Part shown: in pieces, positions 17,879-27,001 of the stretch | Layout: every line of letters begins with the position of its first letter | Position numbering within the stretch: position 1 is the first letter of the stretch | Assembly (NCBI RefSeq): GCF_025999095.1 | Contig: NZ_AP024678.1 | Span: 186,001 to 250,000 of the forward strand | DNA: 64,000 bases | DNA from: Thermosynechococcus sp. | GTDB lineage: Bacteria; Cyanobacteriota; Cyanobacteriia; Thermosynechococcales; Thermosynechococcaceae | Reading direction: 5' to 3' | Translations under genes and position numbers: made by a program | The notes under the pieces: model-generated | What the model saw: only the letters and a program-made list of their open reading frames with translations | Databases searched by the model: none | What the model was told of the DNA's origin: nothing

Positions 17879-18490
17879 TTAAACGTAAGGGCAGGGGGTT
17901 TGGCTCGGATCTTGCCAACAGGGGAGCAGCGGCGGCTCAGGAATCGGCTGGGCAGGGGTGCCAAAAACCATTTCGCAACTGTAGTCCCTAAAGTTCGGCG
18001 TCATCGTCAAAGGAATGCCCAGTCGCTGCCGAAAAAATTGCTCGGTGGGGTTTTTGCACAGGTTGATACACAACGCCATACATTGGGATTCAGCCAAGTA
18101 GCGGCATTTTTGGATGCGCACGCCACTGTGTTGCCATTGGGGGAGTTGATCGGGGGGAATGACCTCGACCCAGTAGCGATCGCTGGCACCCACTAACCAG
18201 CCCGTGAGGCGGGTAGCAAACCAGGCATTCCCCTCACAGACCCAGCGGCTTGGTCGAAAGAGTCTGCGTATCAATGTACTCACCATTGGTGGGATAAGGC
18301 GATCAAAGACCGTGGCCACAATGGCCTGTTGCTGCGCGGGCGATCGCCCCCGTTTCAGCTGTCGGGTGATCTCAACAAAGCCAACATAGTCCCATCGCTG
18401 TGGCTCAACGCCAATGGCACTGGCGATCGCGCCAATCAGCCGAGCCAAGCACCACCGCTCTAGCCAGTTCAGGGACTCAGGCGGCATCAT
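17879..18490 (-). CDS. D27-like (DWARF27/beta-carotene isomerase-like) protein
   Basis: 203 residues from the ATG at 18490, which overlaps the upstream gene by 14 bp; the longer frame has no family support. The C-terminal half has the cysteine-rich pattern seen in plant and algal D27 (QKCRYLAESQCMALCINLCK followed by a GIPLTMTPNF and SCEM segment). Plant D27 is an iron-containing all-trans/9-cis beta-carotene isomerase in strigolactone synthesis; cyanobacterial homologues have poorly defined roles. The conserved cysteines and the His-poor sequence are visible. Carotenoid or iron-related activity is inference. Confidence 0.75.
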   Translation of the reverse strand: MMPPESLNWLERWCLARLIGAIASAIGVEPQRWDYVGFVEITRQLKRGRSPAQQQAIVATVFDRLIPPMVSTLIRRLFRPSRWVCEGNAWFATRLTGWLVGASDRYWVEVIPPDQLPQWQHSGVRIQKCRYLAESQCMALCINLCKNPTEQFFRQRLGIPLTMTPNFRDYSCEMVFGTPAQPIPEPPLLPCWQDPSQTPCPYV

Positions 18491-19169
18491 CAAGGTGATC
18501 GAGCACCTCAAGGGCAGCCCGGCGAACGACTGCCTCCCTTTCCTGTGCCAGTAGCAGATATAGCGCCTCCTGCAGCTGGCGACGCTGTGCACCCTCCGAG
18601 ACACGAGCTAATTGGCGAATGGCCACTAGGCGGTGCAGGGGCTGTGGATGGGTCAGATCAGTCAACCACTGGGACACCTGTTGGGTCTGATGCTGCTGTT
18701 GCAGTTGACCGATGATTGTGCCGAGAAGGACAATGACGCCCCCCAACAGGATACCAAGGATGACAAGAGCGACCACCAACCACGGATCGGCCGCATGTTG
18801 ACCGAGATGCAAGAGAGTATAGGTACCCACACAGGCCAGCAGACCCCCCACCACCGTAAACGCAAAGGGGTGATGGAGCCATTCGTACATCCGTTGGCAA
18901 AGGTTTTGCCATAGCGTCAAAAGTCGGCGTTGCCAGTGACTGAGGAGAAAAATCGTACCCACACCACTGAGGGTTGCCATCAGCAGGGGGGCATCTGTTT
19001 GCCACAGGAGCCGGCCTGCCCCCAGTGCACCAATGACCAGCAAAAGACGCTCAGACAGCAGATTAAAAACAAACGATTTCCCGCGCAGCCGTTGCGATTG
19101 CCTTTGGCGCAGCGGAGTTAAGCGCCGTTGAGGCCGCGGCAATGACCATTTCGCCCAAGAGGTAACCAT
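18477..19169 (-). CDS. Membrane protein with C-terminal HEAT-like repeat
   Basis: 230 residues. A very basic N-terminus (residues 1-32) precedes about four transmembrane helices (roughly 38-58, 60-80, 100-122 and 128-152). The cytosolic C-terminal part (about 165-230) reads as two HEAT/armadillo-like helical pairs (LVAIRQLARVSEGAQRRQLQEA, VVRRAALEVLDHL). I do not recognise a named family. It overlaps the D27-like gene by 14 bp, so the two are translated together and may act together at a membrane. Confidence 0.65.
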   Translation of the reverse strand: MVTSWAKWSLPRPQRRLTPLRQRQSQRLRGKSFVFNLLSERLLLVIGALGAGRLLWQTDAPLLMATLSGVGTIFLLSHWQRRLLTLWQNLCQRMYEWLHHPFAFTVVGGLLACVGTYTLLHLGQHAADPWLVVALVILGILLGGVIVLLGTIIGQLQQQHQTQQVSQWLTDLTHPQPLHRLVAIRQLARVSEGAQRRQLQEALYLLLAQEREAVVRRAALEVLDHLDDAA

Positions 19170-19213
19170 AGGGTGGGTGTACTGCCAATTTGATGCCTTA
19201 TTCTACCGTAATT

Positions 19214-20575
19214 CTACCGCCCCTCAGCTTGTCTGAATTGGCTACATGCGCCTTTCCAGCGTAGGATCACGACTTCTTCTCGCAGTTGTTCCTTAGTGGC
19301 ACTGGCAAACCGTGTTCGGAAGAGATCCGTGCGCACCAACTCATAGCCGAGGGCCTGAGCAATGTCAGCTAATAACTCACCTGTGGGAATCATCACCCGC
19401 AAGTATGAGGCTTGGTCACCAACCACATAGGCGAGCTGAGCATTGGGGCGCAGCAGCGATCGCAGGGCAGCCAAGTGCCGGGCCATGCCACCAAAATAAA
19501 GTTTGGTGACTCTGCTGTAGCGTTTCTCAAAGCCGGAGGTCTTACCCAGTTGAATTCTGCGGCGTTCAATTACCTCTGCAATCGCCTGAATTTTAGGGTG
19601 ATCTTGAATCCAGCGATCGTCATCATCGGCTTTATACACATTGCGAGTGTTAGAACGGATGAGCCCCTTCTTCAAGGTTTGTAAATCAGCCTTAGTTTTA
19701 ATGAAGCCTAAGATCACCGACTCGAGGCGGGTTGTTCTGGTGTAGTCCTTTTCGTTGGGATAAGGGGGTGAGGTGATCACCGCATCAATCGACTGTGGGG
19801 GCAAGACCTTGTCAGGACCTCTGGCATCGGCCAGATAGACGTGGGCAGGGGTATCCTCTTGATCCTGTACCCGCCGCAAATCCTCCACCATTTCAGCAAT
19901 CTTGGTAAGCCAAGCACGAATCACTGGCGCATCAACCTTGGCTTTAGCAACACCCACTTCAGGACCAAAGCGCAAATTACTGACGGCAAAAACGAGAGTG
20001 TGGGCGATCGCCAGCAATTGATGCCGATAGACCTTTTCTATTTTGTATTTCTCTAAGCACTCAAGGAGCACCAATACCTTGTGTAAGGGAAGTGGACTGA
20101 TCGACCCCGCAAGGATGAGTTGATTTTGCTCTGCAGATAGTTGGCGTAGCGGTAGGTCAGCAACATTGGCCGCAAAAGGCACTGAGTCCTCTATCCCTTG
20201 CTGCCGTAGGATATTAAGGGCAAGTTCGGCCACCGCGTAGGAGTGACTGGACAGTAAATCAGGATCAACCCTCCAATCGGTCTTTACCGATGTCGCAAAA
20301 TGGGCGAAGGGATTGGCTTCGATACCCAACGATGGAATGCCTTGGCGCTTCGACTCCACAAGTGTTGTCCCGGTGCCGCAAAAGGGGTCTAGGATGACAC
20401 TCTCTTCATTCAAGCCAAAGTCTTCTATGTAACCCCTCACAAGATGGGGTGGATAGGACAGCACAAACCGATACCAGTCATGGAAGGCACGGTCTTGCTC
20501 ATCTATCTTGTTGATATTGCTGTTGTCCCTGGAGATTTTTGTATGCTTTTGAGGCAACTCAACTCCTGTGGCCAT
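19214..20575 (-). CDS. Orphan DNA methyltransferase (amino-methyltransferase class)
   Basis: 453 residues. The SAM-binding motif DPFCGTGTT is at 63-71 and the catalytic motif SPPY at 269-272, with about 200 residues between. The SPPY form is usual for N4-cytosine methyltransferases, so m4C is the likely mark, though N6-adenine cannot be excluded. The target-recognition region could be the 100-260 segment or the C-terminus. No restriction endonuclease, specificity subunit or very-short-patch repair gene is adjacent, so this is a solitary epigenetic enzyme. Cyanobacteria carry several such conserved orphan enzymes. The recognition sequence cannot be read from the protein. Confidence 0.87.
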   Translation of the reverse strand: MATGVELPQKHTKISRDNSNINKIDEQDRAFHDWYRFVLSYPPHLVRGYIEDFGLNEESVILDPFCGTGTTLVESKRQGIPSLGIEANPFAHFATSVKTDWRVDPDLLSSHSYAVAELALNILRQQGIEDSVPFAANVADLPLRQLSAEQNQLILAGSISPLPLHKVLVLLECLEKYKIEKVYRHQLLAIAHTLVFAVSNLRFGPEVGVAKAKVDAPVIRAWLTKIAEMVEDLRRVQDQEDTPAHVYLADARGPDKVLPPQSIDAVITSPPYPNEKDYTRTTRLESVILGFIKTKADLQTLKKGLIRSNTRNVYKADDDDRWIQDHPKIQAIAEVIERRRIQLGKTSGFEKRYSRVTKLYFGGMARHLAALRSLLRPNAQLAYVVGDQASYLRVMIPTGELLADIAQALGYELVRTDLFRTRFASATKEQLREEVVILRWKGACSQFRQAEGR

Positions 20576-20696
20576 TTGCTACTAATTCTCTAAGTGTATG
20601 AAAAATTGACTGCTTTGGCAGGGGGGTATTTCCCTGCGCCAAAAAGCGCACAATGCCTAGACCTCTTCGCGGCATTTGCGATCCGATTGAGGTCCT

Positions 20697-21263
20697 TTAG
20701 GGGAGAGGTTGAATCTCAGCGCGAAAGCCATTGACCTCCATAAAGGCACGCATTTGGGTGGCATTGGCCTCGTTTCGGAAACTTCCCACTTGCAGGGCGC
20801 GGCGCTGACCCAAGGTAATGGGTACAACTTCGGGAACCAGCGATCGCAGGCGTTCTTGATTGGCCACATCCTCCTCCCGTACATCTAAAACAATCACCCG
20901 AAAGCGCGTTTTGGGGGCTACAGGAGCTAGGGTTGCTAAGTCGGCGTCAGAAATCTCTGGTGGGGGGGGCAATTGATTCATCCCGCGATCGCTCCCCACA
21001 AATCCCATCGGAATCGGGCCACTGGGCACCGGTAATCGTTCGCGGGAGCTGTCCAGCGGCGGCGGTAGGGTAGGAATTGGAGCGGTCCTCACCTCTGGGG
21101 CAGGCACGGGAATGGGGATGACGGTATTCACCTCTGGCGGTGGTACGGGGATGGGAATCGGTTCTGCCGCCAATGCAGGCGTCCCCCAACCCATTAGGAT
21201 CAAACATAGGTGACTCAACCACGGCTGGGAGTGAATGCTGACACGGCTCATCAAAGACTTCAT
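20697..21263 (-). CDS. Secreted proline-rich protein with SPOR-like C-terminus
   Basis: 188 residues from the ATG at 21263. An N-terminal hydrophobic segment ending in TPALAAEP is a signal peptide. Residues about 35-95 are a Pro-rich spacer with repeated IPIPVPPPEV-type units, and the last 70 residues (VGSFRNEANATQMRAFMEVNGF) look like a SPOR domain, which binds denuded septal peptidoglycan. The domain is short and the assignment rests on the VGSF...A..Q...L pattern. It probably acts in the periplasm, perhaps near the division site. Confidence 0.65.
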   Translation of the reverse strand: MKSLMSRVSIHSQPWLSHLCLILMGWGTPALAAEPIPIPVPPPEVNTVIPIPVPAPEVRTAPIPTLPPPLDSSRERLPVPSGPIPMGFVGSDRGMNQLPPPPEISDADLATLAPVAPKTRFRVIVLDVREEDVANQERLRSLVPEVVPITLGQRRALQVGSFRNEANATQMRAFMEVNGFRAEIQPLP

Positions 21264-21335
21264 TGCTCTATCAACAATGCCGATGAACGGTAAACAGAAC
21301 TGTGTTGATTCTTTTCTGTGGGGATCGGACGTGCT

Positions 21336-22403
21336 ATGCAAAATTTAGCTCCCGAATCTGAGGGGCAACGCATCCGGCGGATTCTTGATGCCAATCTTGA
21401 CCGTGCCCGCGAAGGTTTGCGGGTGATCGAGGAATGGTGCCGCTTTGGCCGCGAAGATGCCAGCCTCAGTGCGGAATGCAAAGATTTGCGCCAAACCCTA
21501 GGTCGCTACCATACTGAGGAGTTGCGGGCGGCACGGCAGACGGATCAGGATCCAGGGACTGCCTTGAGTCATCCCCAGGAGCGCGATCGCCAGACCCTCA
21601 ACGCGGTGCTCACCGCCAACTTTGCCCGTGTTCAAGAAGCGCTACGGGTGATTGAGGAGTATGGGAAATTAACGGATACCGAGCTCAGTGAAACCGCTAA
21701 AGCGCTACGCTACCGCGTTTACATTCTGGAGCAGGCACTGACCCTCAACCCGCGCCAAGCGCGATTGCGACACCTGCACGCCGCCAAACTCTATCTGGTC
21801 ACTTCGCCGAGCGATCGCCTACTGGAAATTGTTGAAGCTGCATTAAAGGGGGGATTGACCCTGGTGCAATATCGCGATAAAACCAGCGATGATCATACTC
21901 GCCTGCGAACGGCTTGCCAGTTGCAAGCCCTCTGCCAACGCTACGGTGCCCTGTTTCTGGTCAACGATCGCGTGGATATTGCCCTTGGCGCCAACGCCGA
22001 TGGCGTGCACCTCGGACAGACGGATATTCCCATGGAATTGGCGCGACAAATCCTAGGGCGCGATCGCCTGGTGGGACGCTCGACCACCAATGCGCAAGAA
22101 CTGGAGCGGGCCATTGCCGAAGGGGCCGATTATGTCGGTGTCGGGCCAATTTTTGCCACGCCCACCAAACCTGGTAAGGCGGCCGCGGGTTTTGACTATC
22201 TGCAATATGCCCGCAAACATGCCCCGCTGCCCCAGTTTGCCATTGGCGGCATTAATCTGAGCAACATTGAGGAGGTCATCAAGGCCGGGGCCACTCGGGT
22301 GGCTGTTGTGCGCGCCATTATGGAGGCACCAGATCCAGAAGCCACAACACGGGAGCTATTGCAACGCCTATCTCAAGGGGGGAACCATGACTTCGGCGGC
22401 TGA
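21336..22403 (+). CDS. thiE: Thiamine phosphate synthase with N-terminal ThiD2-like domain
   Basis: 355 residues from the ATG at 21336 (a GTG at 21318 is possible). The N-terminal 135 residues (RRILDANLDRAREGLRVIEE, repeated in weaker form as ARVQEALRVIEEYGK) are the helical domain named ThiD2, reported as a hydroxymethylpyrimidine-phosphate kinase. The C-terminal TIM barrel (about 145-350) is ThiE, joining HMP-PP with thiazole phosphate to give thiamine phosphate; it has LVQYRDK, DRVDIALGANADGVHLGQ, GVGPIFATPTK and AIGGI. The fused form supplies two consecutive pathway steps. The 3' end overlaps the next gene by 17 bp. Confidence 0.93.
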   Translation: MQNLAPESEGQRIRRILDANLDRAREGLRVIEEWCRFGREDASLSAECKDLRQTLGRYHTEELRAARQTDQDPGTALSHPQERDRQTLNAVLTANFARVQEALRVIEEYGKLTDTELSETAKALRYRVYILEQALTLNPRQARLRHLHAAKLYLVTSPSDRLLEIVEAALKGGLTLVQYRDKTSDDHTRLRTACQLQALCQRYGALFLVNDRVDIALGANADGVHLGQTDIPMELARQILGRDRLVGRSTTNAQELERAIAEGADYVGVGPIFATPTKPGKAAAGFDYLQYARKHAPLPQFAIGGINLSNIEEVIKAGATRVAVVRAIMEAPDPEATTRELLQRLSQGGNHDFGG

Positions 22404-23577
22404 GATTACTGCGGCGGTGCGGCAACTGTACAATATCTATCCGTTTCCGCCGGAACCCCTCCTCGATGAACCACCCCCCGGGTACAACTGGCGCTGGTCT
22501 TGGCCGGCAGCCTATAGCTTCTGCACAGGGCGTTATCCTTCCCAATTGGATGTTGCTATTCTCGATGCCGGCTGTGGCACCGGTGTAGGCACAGAGTACT
22601 TAGCCCATCTGAATCCACAGGCGCAGATCACGGCTTTGGATCTCAGTGAAGGGGCGCTAGAGATTGCCCGGGAACGGTGCCGGCGATCGGGCGCCACCAA
22701 TGTCCAATTTCACCACCTGAGCCTAGAGGACGTGGCGCAACTGGGGCAAACGTTCCAGATGATTAACTGTGTCGGAGTGCTGCACCACCTGCCGGATCCG
22801 CAGCGGGGGATTCAAGCCCTTGCCAATGTCCTGGCCCCCGGTGGCATTTTTCATATCTTTGTCTATGGTGAATACGGTCGCTGGGAAATTCGGCTGATGC
22901 AGCAGGCCATTGCCCTTCTGCAGGGGAGCGATCGCCCCAACTATCGCCAGGGAGTGGCTATTGGACGGCAACTCTTTGCGGCATTGCCGGCGAACAACCG
23001 CCTGAAAAAGCGGGAGCAGGAGCGCTGGAGTCTTGAAAATCAGCGGGATGAATGCTTTGCCGATATGTATGTGCATCCCCAGGAAATTGACTATACAATC
23101 GCCAGCCTATTTGACCTCATTCGTGCTTCAGGCCTAGAGTTTATCGGCTTTTCCAACCCTCAAGTTTGGCAGCTAGAGCGGCTATTGGGCAGCCAGCCCG
23201 AACTGTTGCAACGGGCGCAGCAACTTGACCCGATTCAGCAATATCAACTCATTGAGTGCCTTGACCCCGAAGCCATGACCCACTTTGAGTTCTTTTTGGC
23301 TAAGCCGCCACTGCCGCGTCACGATTGGGCAGCAGACAGTGAACTCTTGGCAGCTATTCCCTGGCGCCACCCCTGCATTGACAGCTGGCCAGGGGCCTGT
23401 GTCTTTAACTGCCACTATGAGGTGATTCACCTCAACCAGGCCGAACAGCAGTTCCTGAGTGCGGCCAGCGGTAAGGCAACCGTGGCTGAGTTATTGGCAC
23501 AACAGCCAGACTTCAACCTGGCCGGCGTGCGATCGCTCCTTGAGCGGCACCTACTTCTTTTGGGAGTAGCAAAATGA
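22387..23577 (+). CDS. Class I SAM-dependent methyltransferase
   Basis: 396 residues. Residues about 55-175 are a Rossmann methyltransferase domain: ILDAGCGTGVGTEYL (motif I), ALDLSEGALEIA (motif II) and CVGVLHHLPDP (post-motif). The 200-residue C-terminal extension is typical of a cyanobacterial family of unknown substrate. The ATG at 22387 lies inside the end of thiE, and the stop shares ATGA with ygfZ, so the three genes are translationally coupled. The substrate cannot be deduced. Confidence 0.82.
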   Translation: MTSAAEITAAVRQLYNIYPFPPEPLLDEPPPGYNWRWSWPAAYSFCTGRYPSQLDVAILDAGCGTGVGTEYLAHLNPQAQITALDLSEGALEIARERCRRSGATNVQFHHLSLEDVAQLGQTFQMINCVGVLHHLPDPQRGIQALANVLAPGGIFHIFVYGEYGRWEIRLMQQAIALLQGSDRPNYRQGVAIGRQLFAALPANNRLKKREQERWSLENQRDECFADMYVHPQEIDYTIASLFDLIRASGLEFIGFSNPQVWQLERLLGSQPELLQRAQQLDPIQQYQLIECLDPEAMTHFEFFLAKPPLPRHDWAADSELLAAIPWRHPCIDSWPGACVFNCHYEVIHLNQAEQQFLSAASGKATVAELLAQQPDFNLAGVRSLLERHLLLLGVAK

Positions 23578-24527
23578 CAGGCAAAATGACAGATCTACTG
23601 GAAACGGTCTGCACAAGCGGTGCAGTTTATGATTGCAGTCATTGGGGGCGGCTGCGCCTGACGGGGGGCGATCGCCTGCAGTTTTTGCACAATCAAAGCT
23701 CAAATCACTGCCTCGCCCTTCAACCCGGCCAAGGCACAGATACCGTTTTCCTGACCTCCACAGCCCGCATCCTTGATTTAGCAACTCTACTTGTCCATCG
23801 GGAGTGGGTGGATCTACTGGTATCACCGCAGCGCCGCGAGTTTCTCCTCAAGTGGCTTGATAAGTACATTTTCTTTGGCGATGATGTCCAACTCAGCGAT
23901 CGCACCCCTGAGAGCTACTGCTATCGAGTTTTTGGGAGCGTTGCTGAAAAGATGACTGCCCAGTTTGGCCTAGGACCATTGGCCAATCCCTACGATCATG
24001 TCACTATCACCCATGCAGGTGCCCCCTTAACGTTTGCTGCCACCAGTGGCTTAGCCATTCCCGGTTTAACCCTTTGGAGCGATCGCCCCCTCAGGGATCT
24101 CCTGAGCCCCTATCCCCAACTCAGTGACGCTGACTGGGAGCACCTGCGCATCCGCCAAGGTCGACCCGCTGCCGACGCCGAACTCACCGAAGCGTACAAC
24201 CCCCTGGAAGGACGGTTAGGGCATACCATTTCTTTTAATAAGGGCTGCTATATCGGCCAAGAGACGATCGCCCGTCTGAACACCTACCAAGGGGTCAAAC
24301 AACACCTCTGGGGACTGGAGTTAACTGCGGCAGTGACACCACCTACACCCTTAATCCTAGAGGGTGAAAAAGTGGGTCTTGTTACCAGTTGCACTCCCCT
24401 AGGGAGGGGTGCCTTTGGCCTTGGGTATGTGCGCACAAAAGTTGGTGGGGCTGGCCTAACGTTGCACACCCCAGAGGGCATCATAGCCCAGGTCGTTGAG
24501 GTACCCTTCTTAAGAACCGTTGTCTAA
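23574..24527 (+). CDS. ygfZ: YgfZ/GcvT-like folate-binding protein
   Basis: 317 residues. The hallmark KGCYIGQE appears at about residues 223-230, in a GcvT/aminomethyltransferase-type fold. YgfZ proteins bind tetrahydrofolate and support maturation or repair of certain iron-sulfur enzymes. The start overlaps the methyltransferase stop by 4 bp (ATGA). Confidence 0.88.
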   Translation: MTGKMTDLLETVCTSGAVYDCSHWGRLRLTGGDRLQFLHNQSSNHCLALQPGQGTDTVFLTSTARILDLATLLVHREWVDLLVSPQRREFLLKWLDKYIFFGDDVQLSDRTPESYCYRVFGSVAEKMTAQFGLGPLANPYDHVTITHAGAPLTFAATSGLAIPGLTLWSDRPLRDLLSPYPQLSDADWEHLRIRQGRPAADAELTEAYNPLEGRLGHTISFNKGCYIGQETIARLNTYQGVKQHLWGLELTAAVTPPTPLILEGEKVGLVTSCTPLGRGAFGLGYVRTKVGGAGLTLHTPEGIIAQVVEVPFLRTVV

Positions 24528-24600
24528 AAATACTCTCATTAGAGAATGTTATAATCCAATCGGCTCGTGCAGACATTTACTGAGCGAAGGAAGGAAGCCT

Positions 24601-25011
24601 ATGGCCACGGCACAGGTATTAGCGTTCATGCAAAAGACCGCTGAGGATGCCCAACTGCGGGATGAATTGGAAAAACTGCTGGGGGTCGGAGATGGCAACA
24701 TTAGTGGGGCGGCCGAACTAGATGCCGAGGAGCTGGCAGCGCTGCGGGGAGAAATGGCGCCGAAAGTAGTGGATTTTGCCAGTCAGCATGGGTTTGAATT
24801 TTCCACCGATGAGCTCATTCAGGTGGTTGATTCCTTTGCCCAGCACCAAGCAGGGGAAATGAGCGATGAGGAATTTTCAGGCATTTTAGGCGTTCCGGTG
24901 AACAGAGATCACGCTGAACACAAAACTAAAGTGACCAATCCGCTCCAGCGCCTCGCCCGCTACCTTAGTAAAACCTATTTGGGTATAGGTGCGGATGAGG
25001 AGAGCGAATAA
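24601..25011 (+). CDS. Nif11-like domain protein
   Basis: 136 residues; the strong GGAAGGAAG ribosome site at 24589-24597 fixes the ATG at 24601. The N-terminus ([23 protein letters not shown]) and the later [24 protein letters not shown] together resemble a Nif11 domain with an acidic insertion of about 30 residues. Nif11 sequences occur in nitrogen-fixation operons and as leader regions of ribosomal peptides, but no modification enzyme is nearby and there is no double-glycine core region. It ends with an amphipathic [18 protein letters not shown] tail. Function unknown. It overlaps yvcK by 17 bp. Confidence 0.6.
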   Translation: MATAQVLAFMQKTAEDAQLRDELEKLLGVGDGNISGAAELDAEELAALRGEMAPKVVDFASQHGFEFSTDELIQVVDSFAQHQAGEMSDEEFSGILGVPVNRDHAEHKTKVTNPLQRLARYLSKTYLGIGADEESE

Positions 25012-26344
25012 GGCTCCACAACTCTCAGTGAGACTGCGTCCGGCACGTCGTAAAATCCGTTTGTGGTCCCAATGGCTTTTGCCTGGGCTAATGGTGAAGC
25101 GATGGCTCCTCATTAGTGCAGTTGGGGTTTTGCTTGCGAGTCTGGGCTTTGCCATTAGCATCAATCTCACCCCTATTTTTTACTTCTTGCAATTTCTGGA
25201 GCAGTTCCTCCAGAGTGTGGCGCGTTTTGTGCCCAGTTACATCAGTGGCCCTTTACTGCTCCTTGGGGGTTTGGCACTGATTGCTTGGGGTTATGCGCGT
25301 ACCCTGGGTTCGATTACAGAAGTGCTGTTGCCAGAAGACGATCAAGCCCTGGTGGAGCGACTCCTCACCTATCGGCGCCTGGGGCGCGGACCGAAAATTG
25401 TTGCCATTGGGGGTGGGACGGGGCTGTCAACGCTTCTGCGGGGACTAAAGCTCTATAGTTCCAATATCACCGCCATTGTGACGATGGCCGATGATGGTGG
25501 CTCATCCGGGCGACTGCGGCGGGAAGTTGGGGTGCTGCCACCGGGGGATATTCGCAACTGCTTGGCGGCTCTGGCCGATGAAGAAAAAATTGTTACTGAA
25601 CTGTTTCAGTATCGCTTTGAGGCGGGCGATGGCTTGGCAGGACATAGTTTTGGCAATTTGTTTCTGACGGCGATGACGAATATCACCGGGGATCTGGAGC
25701 AGGCGATCGCCACCAGCTCAGCAGTCTTAGCCATTCGCGGTCAAGTGTTGCCAGCCACCCTAACAGATATGACCCTTTGGGCCCGTCTTGCCGATGGTCG
25801 CCTTATCCATGGAGAGTCGAACATTACCGCCGCCCGGGGCAAAATTGTCGAAATTGGCTGCTCGCCCCCAGCCCCCAAAGCTCTGCCCCGCGCTATTCAA
25901 GCCCTCCGTGACGCCGACTACATTATTCTTGGCCCCGGCAGTCTCTATACCAGTATCATTCCCAATCTCTTGGTGCCTGAGATTGCCCAAGCCCTAGCAG
26001 AACGCCAGTGCCCCTGTGTGTATGTCTGCAACATTATGACGCAGCCGGGGGAAACCGATGGCTATACCGTGGGTGACCATGTGCGTGCCCTCGATGCCGT
26101 TACGGGCGATCGCCTGTTCGATGCCGTGCTGGTGCAAAAATATCCCCCCAGTGCCGCTCACCTTGAACGCTATGCGCAGCAGGGCAGTACCGTTGTGGCC
26201 ATTGATCGGGAAGAACTCGCTCGCCAAAACTGCCGGCTGATCCTGGCGGATGTCATGGATGAATCCACACCCACGGTGCGCCACGATTCACGAAAGTTGG
26301 CAGCTATCCTTATGCGTTGGTATCAGCGGGTGCGATCGCTCTAG
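24995..26344 (+). CDS. yvcK: YvcK/CofD-like gluconeogenesis factor
   Basis: 449 residues from the ATG at 24995; a GTG two codons upstream is also possible. Two N-terminal membrane helices (about 33-55 and 78-98) precede the YvcK core. Core motifs are [16 protein letters not shown] (about 132-147), [25 protein letters not shown] and [12 protein letters not shown]. YvcK proteins bind UDP-sugars and help cell-wall precursor supply and growth on gluconeogenic carbon sources. The membrane anchor is a common feature of the cyanobacterial form. The start lies within the preceding gene. Confidence 0.88.
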   Translation: MRRANKAPQLSVRLRPARRKIRLWSQWLLPGLMVKRWLLISAVGVLLASLGFAISINLTPIFYFLQFLEQFLQSVARFVPSYISGPLLLLGGLALIAWGYARTLGSITEVLLPEDDQALVERLLTYRRLGRGPKIVAIGGGTGLSTLLRGLKLYSSNITAIVTMADDGGSSGRLRREVGVLPPGDIRNCLAALADEEKIVTELFQYRFEAGDGLAGHSFGNLFLTAMTNITGDLEQAIATSSAVLAIRGQVLPATLTDMTLWARLADGRLIHGESNITAARGKIVEIGCSPPAPKALPRAIQALRDADYIILGPGSLYTSIIPNLLVPEIAQALAERQCPCVYVCNIMTQPGETDGYTVGDHVRALDAVTGDRLFDAVLVQKYPPSAAHLERYAQQGSTVVAIDREELARQNCRLILADVMDESTPTVRHDSRKLAAILMRWYQRVRSL

Positions 26345-26407
26345 CCTTGTGCCGTGGGAAGGTGATCCTTAATAATAGAACCGTTACCCTTGGGTTTGTG
26401 GCCTGCC

Positions 26408-26998
26408 ATGTCCTTGGAACTTCTGCGATCGCTGGTGTGGATGGACTACCGCCTGGCGGTGCTCTTTACCGTGGTTATTCCCGTGATCCTGCTGCTGTGG
26501 TCAACGATTAAAAACGTGCCAGCCATTACCCAACTCCTGATTATCTACTGGCGAGTCTCTAGTCTCTTGGCAATTACCGTGTATCTGATGATGCCACAGT
26601 GGCCAGTGGCCTACGTCACTGGATTTATGGCCTTGGTGTTGATTCCCATTAGCCTCTGGTTCTGGGTGGATCTCAATGAAGAAATTAGCGATCGCCAAGA
26701 TTTGATTGGTCAGGTCTTTAGTAGCTGGCGCTGGGGGGTAACGCTCTACTGTGTTCTTGCCGCCATTGGTCAGGCCTTTTATCTGCGCTGTGCGTTTGTT
26801 GCTGGCGCGGTTCAGACCCCCAGCTGCCAAGTCTGGCTCGAGCCACCGCTGATGTTCAAGGAGATTTTCCATGCCCAAGCCCGTGCAGGGACTCTTGGCT
26901 TTTTTGCAGCTGTTGCCCTGGTGATCTATATGCTCTATCTCAGCTACTTTGTGTTTGTGCGCTTACCCAAGCAGGGGCGATCGGCCACGGGGCTATAG
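26408..26998 (+). CDS. DUF3177 family membrane protein
   Basis: 196 residues with about five hydrophobic segments (roughly 17-32, 42-62, 67-87, 108-125 and 165-190). The opening LLRSLVWMDYRLAVLFTVVIP and the stretch WFWVDLNEEISDR fit DUF3177, a cyanobacterial integral-membrane family of unknown function. The gene ends 3 bp before the following methyltransferase start. Confidence 0.75.
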   Translation: MSLELLRSLVWMDYRLAVLFTVVIPVILLLWSTIKNVPAITQLLIIYWRVSSLLAITVYLMMPQWPVAYVTGFMALVLIPISLWFWVDLNEEISDRQDLIGQVFSSWRWGVTLYCVLAAIGQAFYLRCAFVAGAVQTPSCQVWLEPPLMFKEIFHAQARAGTLGFFAAVALVIYMLYLSYFVFVRLPKQGRSATGL

Positions 26999-27001
26999 CC
27001 T

